Origin: Ceratorhiza oryzae-sativae
Lineage: Eukaryota > Basidiomycota > Agaricomycetes > Cantharellales > Ceratobasidiaceae
Direction of reading: 5' to 3'
Assembly: GCA_030998015.1 (NCBI GenBank)
Contig: JARWMV010000012.1
Location: 186,001 to 250,000 of the forward strand
Length of the DNA stretch: 64,000 nt
Position numbers and translations under genes: made by a program. Below the pieces are notes generated by a model, which was not told where the DNA came from, ran no database searches, and worked only from the letters and a program-made list of their open reading frames with translations. This document shows, one piece after another, positions 10,384 to 22,171 of this stretch (positions are counted from its first letter, which is position 1; each line of letters begins with the position of its first letter).

Positions 10384-13300
10384 TTAGCCCCGTCGTACCT
10401 CCGGGGGTTTTTTTTAGCTCATCTCAGGTTGGTAAAATAGAAATTGTTTGATTTTTCATGATGCCAGTTGAAGAAATACAAAAAATATTCTGAAAGAAAA
10501 CAAACATCCAATTCAAAATTTAAAAAAGCACACAATTCAGTCATTCAGTACAGACTTATACACTACATTCCTTACAACACACTGTCGAGAATTGTTGAAA
10601 ATACAAATCCGGGAAGCAGATGTACACTGAGACAATGCAACATATAACTGGCCATGTGAAAACACTGCATTTTCAAAGTCAAGTCCAACATACTTCACAG
10701 ACTGTCCTTGTGATTTGTTTATTGTCATAGCAAATGCTAGATGGACTGGAAATTGACGCCAATCCATCACAAATCCAAAATCTGACTCCTCTGTAGACAG
10801 AGTTATCTGTGGCAGAAAAACAGTGTTACCTGTAAAAAAATGTTAGCTTTCATTAATAGAGTTTATTTATAATATTTTCACATACCTGCATGACTTCCTG
10901 TTAATAGCCTCACCTCCAAGACACGTTGACCTGCATGGACAACAATTGCTCTTGTCCCATTACAAACTCCTTGAGCCGGTGCCAGGTTGCGCAGAATCAT
11001 GATTGGGCACCCAACCTTGAGCTCCAGCTTGGATACTGGAATACTGGCAGAGTTCAGTGTATTGAGGTACTCTGTTGAAAGCTCCCTTGTCAAGTGGCTG
11101 TCAACACCAATTTCTGTGTTGACCTTGTCTGCACTGTTATAGACCTTTTTTTCCCCAGGGAATTTTTCAAGGATCTTATTGTTGAGAAGCAAGACATCAT
11201 CATTGCGTCCAGCTAGAATAGTGCGTTCTTGGAGAAATTTGTCACTGAACTGTTGACTGGCTGTCGATAGATTTGGATAGACTCTGTCAATGAGATCTGC
11301 TTGGGATGACACATGCATGTTTGGATTAAATTCTACTGGGCCATCATGGCCCTGCTGTATAGAGGCACCTTCACCCACTTGTAGCAAGAAGTTGGCAAAG
11401 TTGGCTGCCTCAGGATCACCTTGAAGACACATATTCTCTGTGAGGTGCAACTTGTGCATTTGGGGCCACAAAGGAGAGCATTTGAGACATGCAGCAATAA
11501 TCTGCTCAGGCTCGCCATGTGGAATGACTGGAAGTATTTGACGGAAATCCCCTCCAAAGACAACAGTGATCCCACCAAAAAGTTGATCTGGTTTTGAGCA
11601 AATGTCTTGACAGGTGCGGTTGAAGGCCTCAGCACAGAAGCAGTGCTGCATAGGAACCTCATCCCAAACTATTAGCTTTGTTTGCCGTATAAGTTGAGCC
11701 AAATGAGACTGCTTGCTGATTGAGCAGGTGCTTGTCTCATGGATCTTGAGTGGGATGCTAAACCTTGAATGTGAAGTACGGCCACCTGGGAGAAGTAAAG
11801 ATGCAATCCCAGAAGATGCAACACAGATAACGTAGTGACCTTCAGACCGGAGCTTGCTGCATAATGCCTTGTAGAGGAATGTTTTCCCAGTACCTGCAGG
11901 GCCATCAAGAAAGAATGTTTGACCCTGAGACTCAACTGCAGAGGTGTAGACTTGATTGAAGGTGTCTAGTTGTTGTGCATTCAGCTGTCCCACTAAGGCT
12001 TCAGGTTCACCGTCTGGGATAGCTTGTCGTAGCTGTATCTGCTCAAGAAAAATTCTACCTTGGCCTTCATATTCAGCCCATCCTCCAACAGATCTTGGAA
12101 GTTTAACCCTTTCCATAGTTGACCCAGCTTCAATGACCATTTTCTCTAGAAGATAGAGCCCGTAGTCATACACCTTCTCATCAGTGAGATCAGGTATATC
12201 CCAGCCTTCCCAAACAATGCAGTGCCTAAGGTCATCACAGATGGAGACCTTGTAGTCATTCCAGAGCTTTAGTGGATCTGTTGGGTTTCCGAATGTCAAT
12301 ATGACCACAAAAAGCTTTCGGAGCTGGTATCCAGTTTTGATTATGGAAGCCTCCTCAAGACACTGAGTCCATTCACCATCATGCTCAAGCAATCCTCATG
12401 CAGTACAGCAAGCCTGAAATGTGGGGTAGACTATTTGGCAGTAGGTTCGCAGGGCTTCAAATGATGTTGCGCCTTTAACAGTGGTGAGAAGAAGTCGAAG
12501 GTAAAACTTTTCGCCTTGGTTGATCCCAACAAAATACATTCTCCCTATTGCGCCTTGGGAGTGGGGACCGGCAGCTGCAGCTTGGCACCTCAGGTTCCAT
12601 ACATGCACCTTCTTGTTCCAGGAAAACTTTGATGGAATCTCTTGGTAAACCATACTCCTGGCAATATTGTGCACTTCCTGATTTTGATGTGCATTCAGTT
12701 TGAAGTAGCCAGTGAGCATTGTATCCTTCCGATTTGCAACAATGTCTTGGATAAGGTTGTCACCTTGGAAAATAATTGTCTCCTGATCTGGGAGATGCAC
12801 CTGTAGCCAGTATATATTAGGCACCTCCTGATGCAAGGAGAATCGGCTAATCCGCCACATAGCCTCATAGGGAGAGACCCATTGGGCATCCAGATGCATT
12901 TTAATCTCATCCACTGCCTCTCGTTCCTGTTGATTTGTGATTTCAATTGAAACACGGTCACGCCCTTTGTAAACGTATTTGAATATATATTTGATGGTGT
13001 TGATTCTGGAGCAAGTTTCAACATTGATATGGCAATTGTACTGGCGGGATAGGAATGGGCTATGAGGTACAACACTCCGGTTGTCAAAAGTAAGTTCTTG
13101 GCCACCAAAGCGCTTGGTAAAGGTTCGGCCATTGTTTCGACACCAGTATTGTGGATAAGAATTTGGGATCATTGTTGTGGTGGGACACCAAGGTTTCAAG
13201 GGCCAATATCCTTGTTTGCACACCTGCTTCTGTGCGTCCCAGCAAGAAGCGTTGGGGAAATTTGGGCCACATGGACTGTGAAGCATTGAAGTAGTAACAG

Positions 13301-15950
13301 TCTCATAGAGGTCATGGTCTGCAGGATCAGGCAGCTCTGCTGAGATTACCTCATCTACATCATCAGGGGCAATGAGATGGGAAGCCCTCTCCACCCATAC
13401 CAACAAATGCATATGGGGTAGGCCTCTTTTTTGAAATTCAATTGTGTGGACGTGAGCAATGCAGCGGCCCAGTACATGGTTTTTGGCAATGTCATGAAGC
13501 AGGGCACGTCGTTTTAGTTCAAAAACACGTACAGCTAAGTCTGGCCGATCTGCAGGAACTTGTCCAGGTAGCAAAGCCTTTTTGAGTTCCAGCCAGTTTG
13601 GGTTGGCAGTCATTGTGACAAAGAATTGAGGAGGTCCAAGATAGCGTGCAATAGCCATGGCATCCTGGTAGGATTCTGCCATCTGGCGTGCACCACCATA
13701 GTAAGAAGAAGCCAATATAGTTCCTTGATTTGCTCCAGCAGCCAAGATGTCAGTATGCAATGCGTCCACCAAGCCCAAGTAGAGGTCACACCGGATGGTT
13801 GCTTGATTCATGCGCATCCAAATCAAACGTGCCTGATCTATGATAGCCCATATATCCACCAAGAGCTGCTGGAAAAGTCGACACGCCCAGAATATTGTCC
13901 CAAAGTGTACATCCAGGCCAGGCATTGCATTGTCACTTGTGAAAAACTCTCTAGGAAAGAGCATATAAGCGTAGTATTCCAGCTCTGAGACAGTGGCCCT
14001 CCGCCCACGTTGGATAGGTGGATTGTTATCTGCATGGCTGTCACTCTCATTATCTGAGTTATTGCCACCTGCACCTGGTTGTGCAAATCCTGGGGCCCAT
14101 GGAGCATTGCACACTGGGATACCCCGATGGTACCTGTGCTCACCAAAAATGAGAAGTAGCACATAGTGTAAAGTGATGTAAGCCGGATTCCATGTGCTTA
14201 TCCTCTCTATCCCACCATTTTCATCAGCACGGTGAACAACAATATCACGTTCCCTATTAAGACCCTCTCCTGGAAAGATAAGTGCTAATTCGTCATTGGT
14301 TGGACGGTTGTAACGCCTTGGGTCAAGTGTACGATTTTGCCTAATAATCATAGATAGCCTTTGAGCTGGCTGATCTCTTGTGAGCTGCCAAATTTGCTTA
14401 TAGATGCCCGCATAGTGATGGTGTGCGTGAATAACACCCATGAGCAAACGCATCAAGCCTGGATCACACCCGCCATTGTAAGGATTATTGGAGCGCCGGT
14501 GTGCAGCCTCATCTAAAGAGTCATAGACAAATAACGATGCATACGCTGAATCACGTCCTGGCTGTGGCTGCAGATTTCCAGTAGAATGATACACCTCGCC
14601 GCTGATCTTGAAAACATATGGTCCACACCCAGGAAGATGCTCTGCAAATCCACCAAAGCCCATTGAAGCAAAGGCTAGAGCTGAGTTGAACTGACGTATA
14701 TGACTAAAGAAGTTGTCGGATAGTGGATGGCTACAGGTATAGAGTTGCCAAAGCTCAGGGGGTGGTCATCTGGTGAGCGGGATCTGGATGCGACCTTCTC
14801 GGCAGCAGGATCCAAAGAGTGGATTGTTAGCTTGTGACTTGGACAGTTTCTCCTGTTCCCAGTGGTATGCCCCACAGTGCTGGCACACAACATTCATCTC
14901 TCCAATGTTCTGCCTTCCTTCCGCAGTCAGATTCTGGACCACTGCCCGACGTGCCTCACATGCTTCAGCTCGAGCCCCCATGGCTTCTTCTAATTGCAGC
15001 ACAGGCATCTGTTCTCCCCCCTTTATAATATAATATAATAATTGATATATGAGATTCTCCAATCATAATTCAGATGAGAATGCACAACCCACCTCATCTG
15101 CGTCATAATCTCCCGCATGGTTTTGCTGAATAGCTGGATTAGCGTTTGCTCCTGCCTAAAATAATTTGGTTAGTATTCAAGTGGCATCAGAGAGATTTTT
15201 ACTTACCTCCTGGCCTCCTGGTGGAATTTGAGGCACCCCTTCAATTATAGCAGCTGCCTGTGCCTGATGTTCAGCTCGTTCTCGGGCCCTTCTTGCTTGC
15301 TGTCCAATCTGTCTTGCATTCAACACTGGTGGACCTGCTGGCGCTGGAACAGGAGGTGGTTGAATGGGGGCTGGTGGCACTGCAGCTGCTAGCCTCTCCT
15401 CTTCTTCTTGTCTTCTCTCCCGTTCTTGTTGTTGTCTTGCCCGTTGAGCAATTTGTTGGTTTGTCAACGCAGGTGTGTTACTTGGCCCAGCAATGGGTGC
15501 ATTAAAATGGGGCTGAGGTATACGTCTAGCGTCTGGACTGATTTGTTGACGTTCCTCATGATCTGCCTCACGGGCCTGAGCTCTGACACGTTCAGGGGTA
15601 GTAGGATTTGACCTAGAAAAGGTTCAATAACATAACTATAATTACTTTAGGCACTGACATTTGGCAAAGTGTTTGTAGATTGAGGATTTTGGGTGTTGTT
15701 TTAGGAATCTGTGACACTTGAATTTATTTCAGTCAAAATCTCAAATTACAATCCAGTATACACACTCACAGCTCTTTTTAAATGTGCACACTGGTATGGG
15801 GAGATAGCCTTCTTTTTTTCCTTGATGTGCCTATTTTTTGTTTCTCCCCATGTGGTTGCAGCCCCTGATTTTTTGTTGCCAACCCCGAGGTGAAAACGCC
15901 TCCGTGACTTATTGTTGTAATCGGGTCTAATCAAAAGTCTAATCACATGT
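10384..15950 (-). mobile_element. Helitron rolling-circle transposon (minus strand)
   Basis: The element carries a Rep-PIF1 helicase gene on the minus strand. A candidate 3' terminus is a 5-bp GC stem (CCCCG at 10388-10392 with CGGGG at 10402-10406) followed on the minus strand by CTAA, the CTRR form typical of Helitron ends. The base beyond it is A rather than the expected T, so this end is tentative. The 5' end is placed near 15950 only because base composition changes there: the element is CpG-poor and the flanking DNA is CpG-rich. The insertion separates two FunK1 kinase fragments on the plus strand. Confidence 0.6.
10537..15600 (-). pseudogene. Helitron Rep-helicase transposase, two in-frame TGA stops
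   Basis: The N-terminal exons (15600-14780) are Gln/Arg-rich coiled coil, then a Cys/His segment (CQHCGAYHWEQEKL). The Rep (Helitron_like_N) domain holds the HUH motif RGLPHMHLLVW and the tyrosine motif KYIFKYVYKG. The PIF1/RRM3 helicase holds Walker A GPAGTGKT, Walker B IVWDE, and near the end FAMTINKSQGQS. A 56-bp intron lies at 10830-10885 and TGA ends the frame at 10537. Two in-frame TGA codons, at 14766-14768 and 12396-12398, interrupt an otherwise continuous frame, the second exactly between Rep and helicase. Both sit where related proteins continue. The copy is therefore probably non-autonomous, though recent: the rest is open over more than 1,300 codons. Confidence 0.85.
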
Positions 15951-16429
15951 AATCAAATTCCAAGAGGGCCTCAGGGGGGAGCGTTCCACCAAGGCAGGAT
16001 CGCGCTCCCCAAGTAAGAGCTCTTAACAGGAAGTGTTCGCTGCGCTGAGAGCTTTCGAACGAACTCTCAACCAAGCGATTTGGCTGAGAATTGAGGGGGG
16101 AAGCATTTCTGGGAGTCATAATTTACGTTTTACTAAGCGGCGCAATCGCTTGAGCAATCGGTGCACATGCGCTCCAATGTAATCGAATTTTCTCTTTTTT
16201 ATGAGCCTATCTACATGACGATACGACGCAAACTCGCTGAGATACGCGCTGACCCCCCTTTGAGCTTGTGTCTGTGACTCGGACTCGGCGCTTAGACTTA
16301 AACCCTGAGTAGCTTGAGGCCCTGAGTAGCTTATGACTAATCCTCAGGGCCGTCGTCCCATTATTAGTTGATCTGGTGCCGCTACGAGCCCCAAGCCAAT
16401 ACTTCGATACTGACCATCCAAAGATTCAC
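15951..16429. other. Flank between Helitron and right kinase fragment
   Basis: CpG-rich non-coding sequence with no recognisable kinase reading frame. It contains a short direct duplication, CCTGAGTAGCTT, twice at about 16302-16333. Confidence 0.4.
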
Positions 16430-17180
16430 ATTAATAAAATTTTCAGTGAGCATACATGGCCTCGTTTGCAGAGAGTAAGGGAGCTCGAACGTATGCCAAT
16501 TTGTGTCATCCACGACACTGAGTTTACGATAAACGAGGATAGAAAGAATGATGAGGTACATAGTGGTCGAACGGTATGTTATTGGCGTGCTGTTTGGTTT
16601 CCAGAAAGATATACTAAGGAAACGACAGGGTACGCCCGCGTTAATTTCAACTCAACTGATGGGATGCTATATGGAAGGCCCACCGATCCGCCGAAGCTTT
16701 CTTCACGACGTGGAGCCTTTGCTCTGGGTCCTAATTTGGGTAGAGGCACCCCATTCTAAGAACACAGAGCGGTGGGAAGTTACTCCCGTAGTTGACTCCG
16801 TCATTCGCAAGTTGTCCGCTTTCGACACGCATACACCGCAGTCCAGCAAACGTAAGATGCTCGCAGAGACTCTATACTTGGACAGCCAACTTAGGAACAT
16901 GGACGCTGATTTTTCTGTGGCCTTGGCTCAAGTCATCTGTGATCTCGCCAATGTCTTGTTGATTTACCTATATTCGGTCCCCAAAGTACCTTTCCTCCCT
17001 GCTAGTCCTGGTCGTGTTAACACTAACGCAAAAATGACCTCGAGAGATGAGCTCAAAAAGCTCATAATCCCCCGAGTTGGGGACCAAATGGCCCAACTGA
17101 ACAAGACTCTTCACGAGCAATATCTTCAGGAGCCGCGCTATCAAACTTTCGATCGTGTCTTTGACATTATAAATTCATAA
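16430..17180 (+). pseudogene. FunK1-type kinase fragment, DFG to C-lobe part
   Basis: Exon 16430-16555 ends in IHDTEFTINEDRKNDE, a DFG-region segment of fungal-type kinases. A 49-bp intron (16556-16604) leads to KRQGTPALISTQLMG, then RRSFLHDVEPLLWVLIWVE, the GTPxFMS and HDLESLxWVLxW signatures of FunK1. The C-lobe continues to TAA at 17178-17180 (RVFDIINS). The frame is open and splicing is regular, so this half is well preserved. The catalytic-loop half sits on the same strand 6 kb to the left, beyond the Helitron. FunK1 kinases are a basidiomycete-expanded family of unclear function. The call as a broken gene is inference; an intact promoter-less truncated gene is the alternative. Confidence 0.55.
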
Positions 17181-18019
17181 ATCCTGTTCTTAGGAACCAT
17201 TTTTCGTTTGCCCTCGGCGTGATATCCTCGTCTTGGTAGTACTAGTATATGAAGGTTCTTTATGAAGATTCTGTAGTTGTATTTTATAAGAACTTCTGTT
17301 GCTAGCCTAAAGTCCCGTAAGCCCATTTGAGTGATTAGAAGCGACAGTCTGCCAACTAGTGTATGGCTAAGAAATCCATATTACAGGATGCACTCAGCGC
17401 GAATCCCCATCTTTACCTCGGCATTGTTTTTATAAAAAAAAATCAAAAAAATCATGCTTTTTATAGTGCATCGAGGCCAAGCCTCATGTAACAACTCAAA
17501 TCACATCACTACTGTGCTTTGGCGGAACGACCAGGAAATGATGAGGGACTGGTTACGAAAGCGAGATAGGAAAGATGGAAATACAGATCGGGTACTCCTG
17601 TCGCTAATCTCAAATCTTTCAAGCGCAGCTGAACAAGTGCAAATACAATCCTGAATCAGTGTCCTTCCAAAGCGGGTACCGGGTGCTGTGTAGGTGGAAT
17701 TACGTGGTTGGTTGTCTCCTTCGCGCCACTGGTTCGCCCACTTGCTAGATCATTGGTGAAGCACCGGAATCGACCATCCACTTCATGCTCTATTTCCCGA
17801 AGTTTGCTACCACCAGGCGGCACACTCCGACCCCGAGATGGCCCTATTTCCTTTCTCCTTTCTCCATCTCACTAGTCATGGTTGGCAAGTCCGACGCGCC
17901 AAGAGCACGTGAAGTCTGCCCCATGCACTCGGAATCACGATGGCTACCCCGCAAAGGCTCCCCCTCGATAGAGATGGCGAAAGTTTTTGGCACGATGAAA
18001 GGCCTCTGGGCCCTAGTCG
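17181..18019. other. Intergenic, nothing recognised
   Basis: No supported gene or RNA. Short poly-A runs occur near 17431-17450. Confidence 0.4.
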
Positions 18020-18300
18020 ATTTTCTCAAAGACTCTGGCGCTTTCCGCTTCCCCCGCGACCGTCTTGTTAATTAGTTCCTTTTTCTCTTTGTGTTTTTGG
18101 CTCCTCGTGATCGTCCTCTGTCCTTAGTACGCCCTCGGGCCGTTTGACCTCTGTCCCCCGTTTCACCCTTTGTGCTCTGTTCTCTGCCCGTTCGGACGCG
18201 TTTTCCTGTGGTTCCTATGACCGGTTCGACCATGTGTTCGTGTAGGTCTATAAATATGTATGCAAAAAAAAAAGCCAAGAGCACGTGGTTAGCACAATGA
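18020..18300. repeat. Dispersed repeat, copy 1
   Basis: This stretch matches 18855-19075 in the same orientation with interruptions. Shared blocks include a CTCTGGCGCTTTCCG-like start, TTAGTACGCC, CCGTTTGACCTCTGTCCCCC, and an end with a TATAAAT-like site and GCCAAGAGCACGTG. Copy 2 shows T where copy 1 has C at many sites. No protein is encoded. It could be part of an old LTR or a non-autonomous element. Confidence 0.45.
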
Positions 18301-18450
18301 AGGGCCATTGGGCGCCTAGTGGGGTTGTGAGGCGCAGCCCGCGGAGCTCGCACAAGCGATACTGAAGTCCAGAAAGCGCCGACGCACCAGAAGGATCCCC
18401 CCCCCCTTATCACGTGACCCACGCGGCACTCGTCACGATCCAGTGTTGGA
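18300..18450. repeat. Dispersed repeat with TCACGTGAC core, copy 1
   Basis: Blocks GTTGTGAGGCGCAGCCCGCG and ATCACGTGACCCACG recur in diverged form at 21600-21690. The nature of the element is unknown. Confidence 0.4.
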
Positions 18451-18854
18451 ATTCAGTTGTCATGGGGCGCTTACGGCGCTCGTGGCTTGACTGTACAGTA
18501 CCGCTCGCTTATATGCGTCGGTAAATTTTTCGTGTATCTTCCACCTCATTTGTTTATTCACTCGTTTAACCGGTTTTCTGGCAGACTGGCCAAATACAGT
18601 GCTCCTCGATACCACCGCGCCGGATATTTCCTTCAGTTTTTTCGTCCCTCCCACCATTCCTATTGTCACCGTGCAAAATTCTGCTCCTTCTCTTTGGTTC
18701 CCATCCCTTCCCTGCGAGTTGTACTCGCGGCTCGGGCGTCCCCCGAACTACCGAGACCTAGGAGTGATATCGGACATCCACAATGTATCTAAGTACTCAT
18801 ACATATCAACCACATACTGCACACGAGTGATACCGAATGCTTGGTCCTAGGCAG

Positions 18855-19075
18855 TTTGATTTCACCAAGAGTTCTGGCACTTTTCGTTTCCCTCGCGATC
18901 GTTCTGACACTCGACTTTGTTTTTCGTTTGCTTCCCCGTGACCGCTCTGTTTCTCCGTGGCCGCTCTGTTTTTAGTACACCGTTTGGCTGTTTGACCTCT
19001 ATCCCCCGTTCCGCCGTTTTGATGGCGGTGGGTCTTTAAATGTAGAGCCAAGCACACGTGACCTTCGGTTAAGCC
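18855..19075. repeat. Dispersed repeat, copy 2
   Basis: Diverged direct copy of 18020-18300 (see there). Differences seen are mostly C-to-T, as expected from cytosine deamination. Confidence 0.45.
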
Positions 19076-19735
19076 CGCCGCTCGATCCTTGCCCAATGCG
19101 GCTAAGATCGGCCCATCTACACAGCCAAATCCGCCTAATATCCAGAGTTGTCACGAGCCACTAGAGCAGTCCGCAGGATCAAAGTTGGTCTTGAGGCACA
19201 CTCATGATCAATTTTGATACTACAGATCCCCCAATTTGCTCTTGAGCGCTTTAGAGCTCCGGCGGATTTGCCTGAGATGTGCCTCCGGAAGATACCAGGC
19301 TCAGGTACGAAAGGCATCAATGTCAAGAGCTTTTCGGATTTTTTATACGAGTCGATAGTTCTCTGTCCGGTTTAAATTAACGAAGTCTTTTCGAGCTTTT
19401 GGCGTCACTTTGAGCCAAGTAAATGCTACTGCAAGTTAACTTGGCTGAAGCAAATCTTGACAGTCCAGAGACCCTCGGAACCATGATTAAGCGCCCGGCC
19501 TTTTGCTTCGCGCATCGTTTTTGGCTTCTTGGCATAGTTTATATGATTTAGCGCCTTCAAGGTTCCGCAGAGTCTGGGGGGTGTTATATAAGCAACCCTA
19601 GTCCCCCAGTGCACCGAGTGTGCATGAGGGCAATCGCCTGAACGCCATCCCTGTGTTCTCTCTCCCTCCACCCGAGAAATATCTTGCGACAGTTGAACGA
19701 GTCAGCCGACACTCCCGCTTCGGTTGTCAAGCAAC
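19076..19735. other. Intergenic, promoter side of the F-box gene
   Basis: No gene supported. GTTATATAAGC near 19584-19594 is a TATA-like element, about 140 bp before the F-box ATG. Confidence 0.35.
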
Positions 19736-21368
19736 ATGGTCATATCCCTAGATAGACTTCCATGCGAAACGGTTTCGATTATCCTTTCCTATATCCAGTT
19801 GCGCCGCGACCTTGCGTCGGTTTGCCTTGCGTCTAAACGTTGCCATCGATTAGGGCTCACTGAGTTATATCACACTTTGTACCTCGGCCAAGCCAGTCAC
19901 ATCGAAAATATTGCCCGTCGTATAACCACCGAGAACCGGCCCCGAGAGGGCCCGGCCGGTTTACGTCGAATATCCCCCAATGTGCGAAACCTGATCTTTG
20001 ATGATGAGCGATACACTAAGGACTATGGGCGTGAACAATTGATATGCGAGGATGTCGTCACTTGTCTTACGGTGCTTGTTATCCCTTTTTTGACCGAGCT
20101 TGAAAGTCTGGCCTGGAAGTCACACTGGCTTCCACAAGACACTCAAATCTTCAGAGCGTTTAGAAAATATTGCCGCAAGCTTTCCTCGGTAGAAATATTC
20201 GACCCGAACTACTCGACATATGGCAAATCAGGTGGGTCTGGTACTTCGTTGCTCGGAATCGGTCGACGCATCACATCTAACTCGGGGAACAAGACAGCTA
20301 TATGAAGTCCGTAAGTTTCCAAAGATGCATTATGTGAGCTCTAACCCACTCGGTCATTTTTTGCAGCTCTACGGATTCAAAAACATTCAACATATTGTGA
20401 TAACCGCCAAGCACGTGCCGTTCGGTAATGTCCTACACTATTAATAATGCAACTGGCTGACATGTATGCTATGCCAGTACAGCAAGCTATTCCGTCACCC
20501 ATCATCCAAATGATACGTTCGTCTCCTGACGTTTACTCCCTTGAGTTGAAGCTGGAGGCTCAGAAATGTGGTCACCCTGCAAATTAATTGACGCCCTAAA
20601 TCTTACTTTCCCCAACTTGCATGCGATATGTCTCAACGGCTCCCTCACAAGGACTGGCCTATTCTTTTTAGTACCCCTTCACGATTCACTGCTTTCTTTC
20701 AGCAACATAGGTCCCTACATACCGTTTCATTAGCATGGATGACAAACCTCAAAAATGACTATGTACTCGAACCTAACCAGATGGCCGACCTTTTTCCTTC
20801 CCTACAACACATTGAGGGGCCAGCGTTCCTTTGTCTTGCGATTGCTAAATCTTCTCTATCATCCCAAATTCAAAGCATCAAAATACTTGACCTTACGAGT
20901 CCGTCTCCTTTGGTTCGAGACGATGGGCCTTCCAAAACAGCATTGTTTGAATTAGCCACGACTGTTGTAGCACTACCCTCACTCCGTCGTTTCCAATGCT
21001 TACTCGACCCAAGGCCTCGCGTGAATCGTATCATCAACGATCTTACACAAGCCGCCCCTGAGCTGCGGGAGCTTGCGATGGATGATGCTGCCCTACAACA
21101 GGTTCGTATTTGTGATTGGTTTTGGCTGAGCTCACAAATTTTAGACTCGACTTGGAACATTTAGCTCAGAGTTTCAGAGAGTCTTCATGCCCCAAATCTC
21201 CGGAAGTTAACCATTCGGGCTGGGCTAATTCCACCGGCTACCCTTCGCGCTCTATTGGATAAATGCCCACGGTTGGAAGAAATATATGATGCGTATAATC
21301 CTGGGTCGGTCAGGGGCTGGAGAATTAGTTGTAGGGGTGGGGCGCCAGAGCTTAAACCGATGACTTAA
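19736..21368 (+). pseudogene. F-box/LRR-like protein, frame disrupted
   Basis: The start ATG at 19736 opens an F-box: ISLDRLPCETVSIILSYI, then LASVCLASKRCHRLGLTELY. Introns follow at about 20231-20291, 20309-20366, 20426-20477 and 21102-21163, joining exons such as LYGFKNIQHIVITAKHVPF and, at the end, ESLHAPNLRKLTIRAG, with TAA at 21366-21368. The middle exon cannot be read in one frame. QKCGHP is followed by LIDALNLTFPNLHAICLNGS one frame away, then by DWPILFSTPSRFTAFF another frame away, with no plausible introns. Two indels between about 20570 and 20650 explain this. F-box proteins are SCF ubiquitin-ligase adaptors and are much expanded in mushrooms; this copy is probably a pseudogene, unless these are assembly errors. 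Confidence 0.65.
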
Positions 21369-21599
21369 CACGGCCAATACTCATTCGCCTTGACTATTTT
21401 CCGGGGTTTAACAGGGGTTCCATCGTTTTGATTTGGTCAACACATTCTACTTTCGTCTTACGAAGAATGGAATCATTATATCATGTGCAAAATCCCGCTG
21501 TATGCAATAGTTTATGACAAAAGAAACGGTCAAAAAGCACCATATTTTCCGTTATGATAAGCAGCCAGAGGCGCGATTGATTTAGCTATATAATCTCAG

Positions 21600-21690
21600 G
21601 CTTTAGATGGGCCGGGTCAGTGGTATTGTGAGCCGCAGCCTACGGAGGGGGGCGGGACCGATCACGTGACACACGGTGAGCCGGTTGGTT
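21600..21690. repeat. Dispersed repeat with TCACGTGAC core, copy 2
   Basis: Diverged copy of 18300-18450: GTATTGTGAGCCGCAGCC and ATCACGTGACACACGG align with it. Located just after the broken F-box gene. Confidence 0.4.
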
Positions 21691-22171
21691 GCGCCTGGCG
21701 ACATTAGTGGCATTAGTCGGCGCGCGTCATCTTTTTCATGCGTGCCCACCACCCCAGTGTTTCCCAAGCCTTAGTATGTAACTGGCATGATCGTCAAGTC
21801 ACGTCACGGGAATTGCGCAAACAGTGCGTTCGTGTCGGCAACTCGAATCAATTATAAGCTAACACTGAACCAATTTCTCCCCGCCGTGGAACCTATCAAA
21901 GCATCAGAATGATACAGCCTATTTCGAGCAAAGGGCCGTTCACGATCTTATAAGGATTATTTACAATAATTTTAGGGGGCGCCTGAAGAAATTGGTGCTT
22001 GACTTGGTGTTTGGTCCTGCTGCGACTCGGACCCTCGTTCAAGAAGCGAGACTGATCGCCGATGAGATCATACTTATCAACCACTCTTGATCTTAACGCC
22101 CAGGTGTCATAATTTATCTCTTTCCCTACTGAGCATTATTTCTGCACTGGATCACCAGACGGGGCCATCCA
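21691..22171. other. Intergenic between two pseudogenes
   Basis: A plus-strand open stretch of about 45 codons ends near 22089, but it has no start or recognised domain. Confidence 0.35.
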
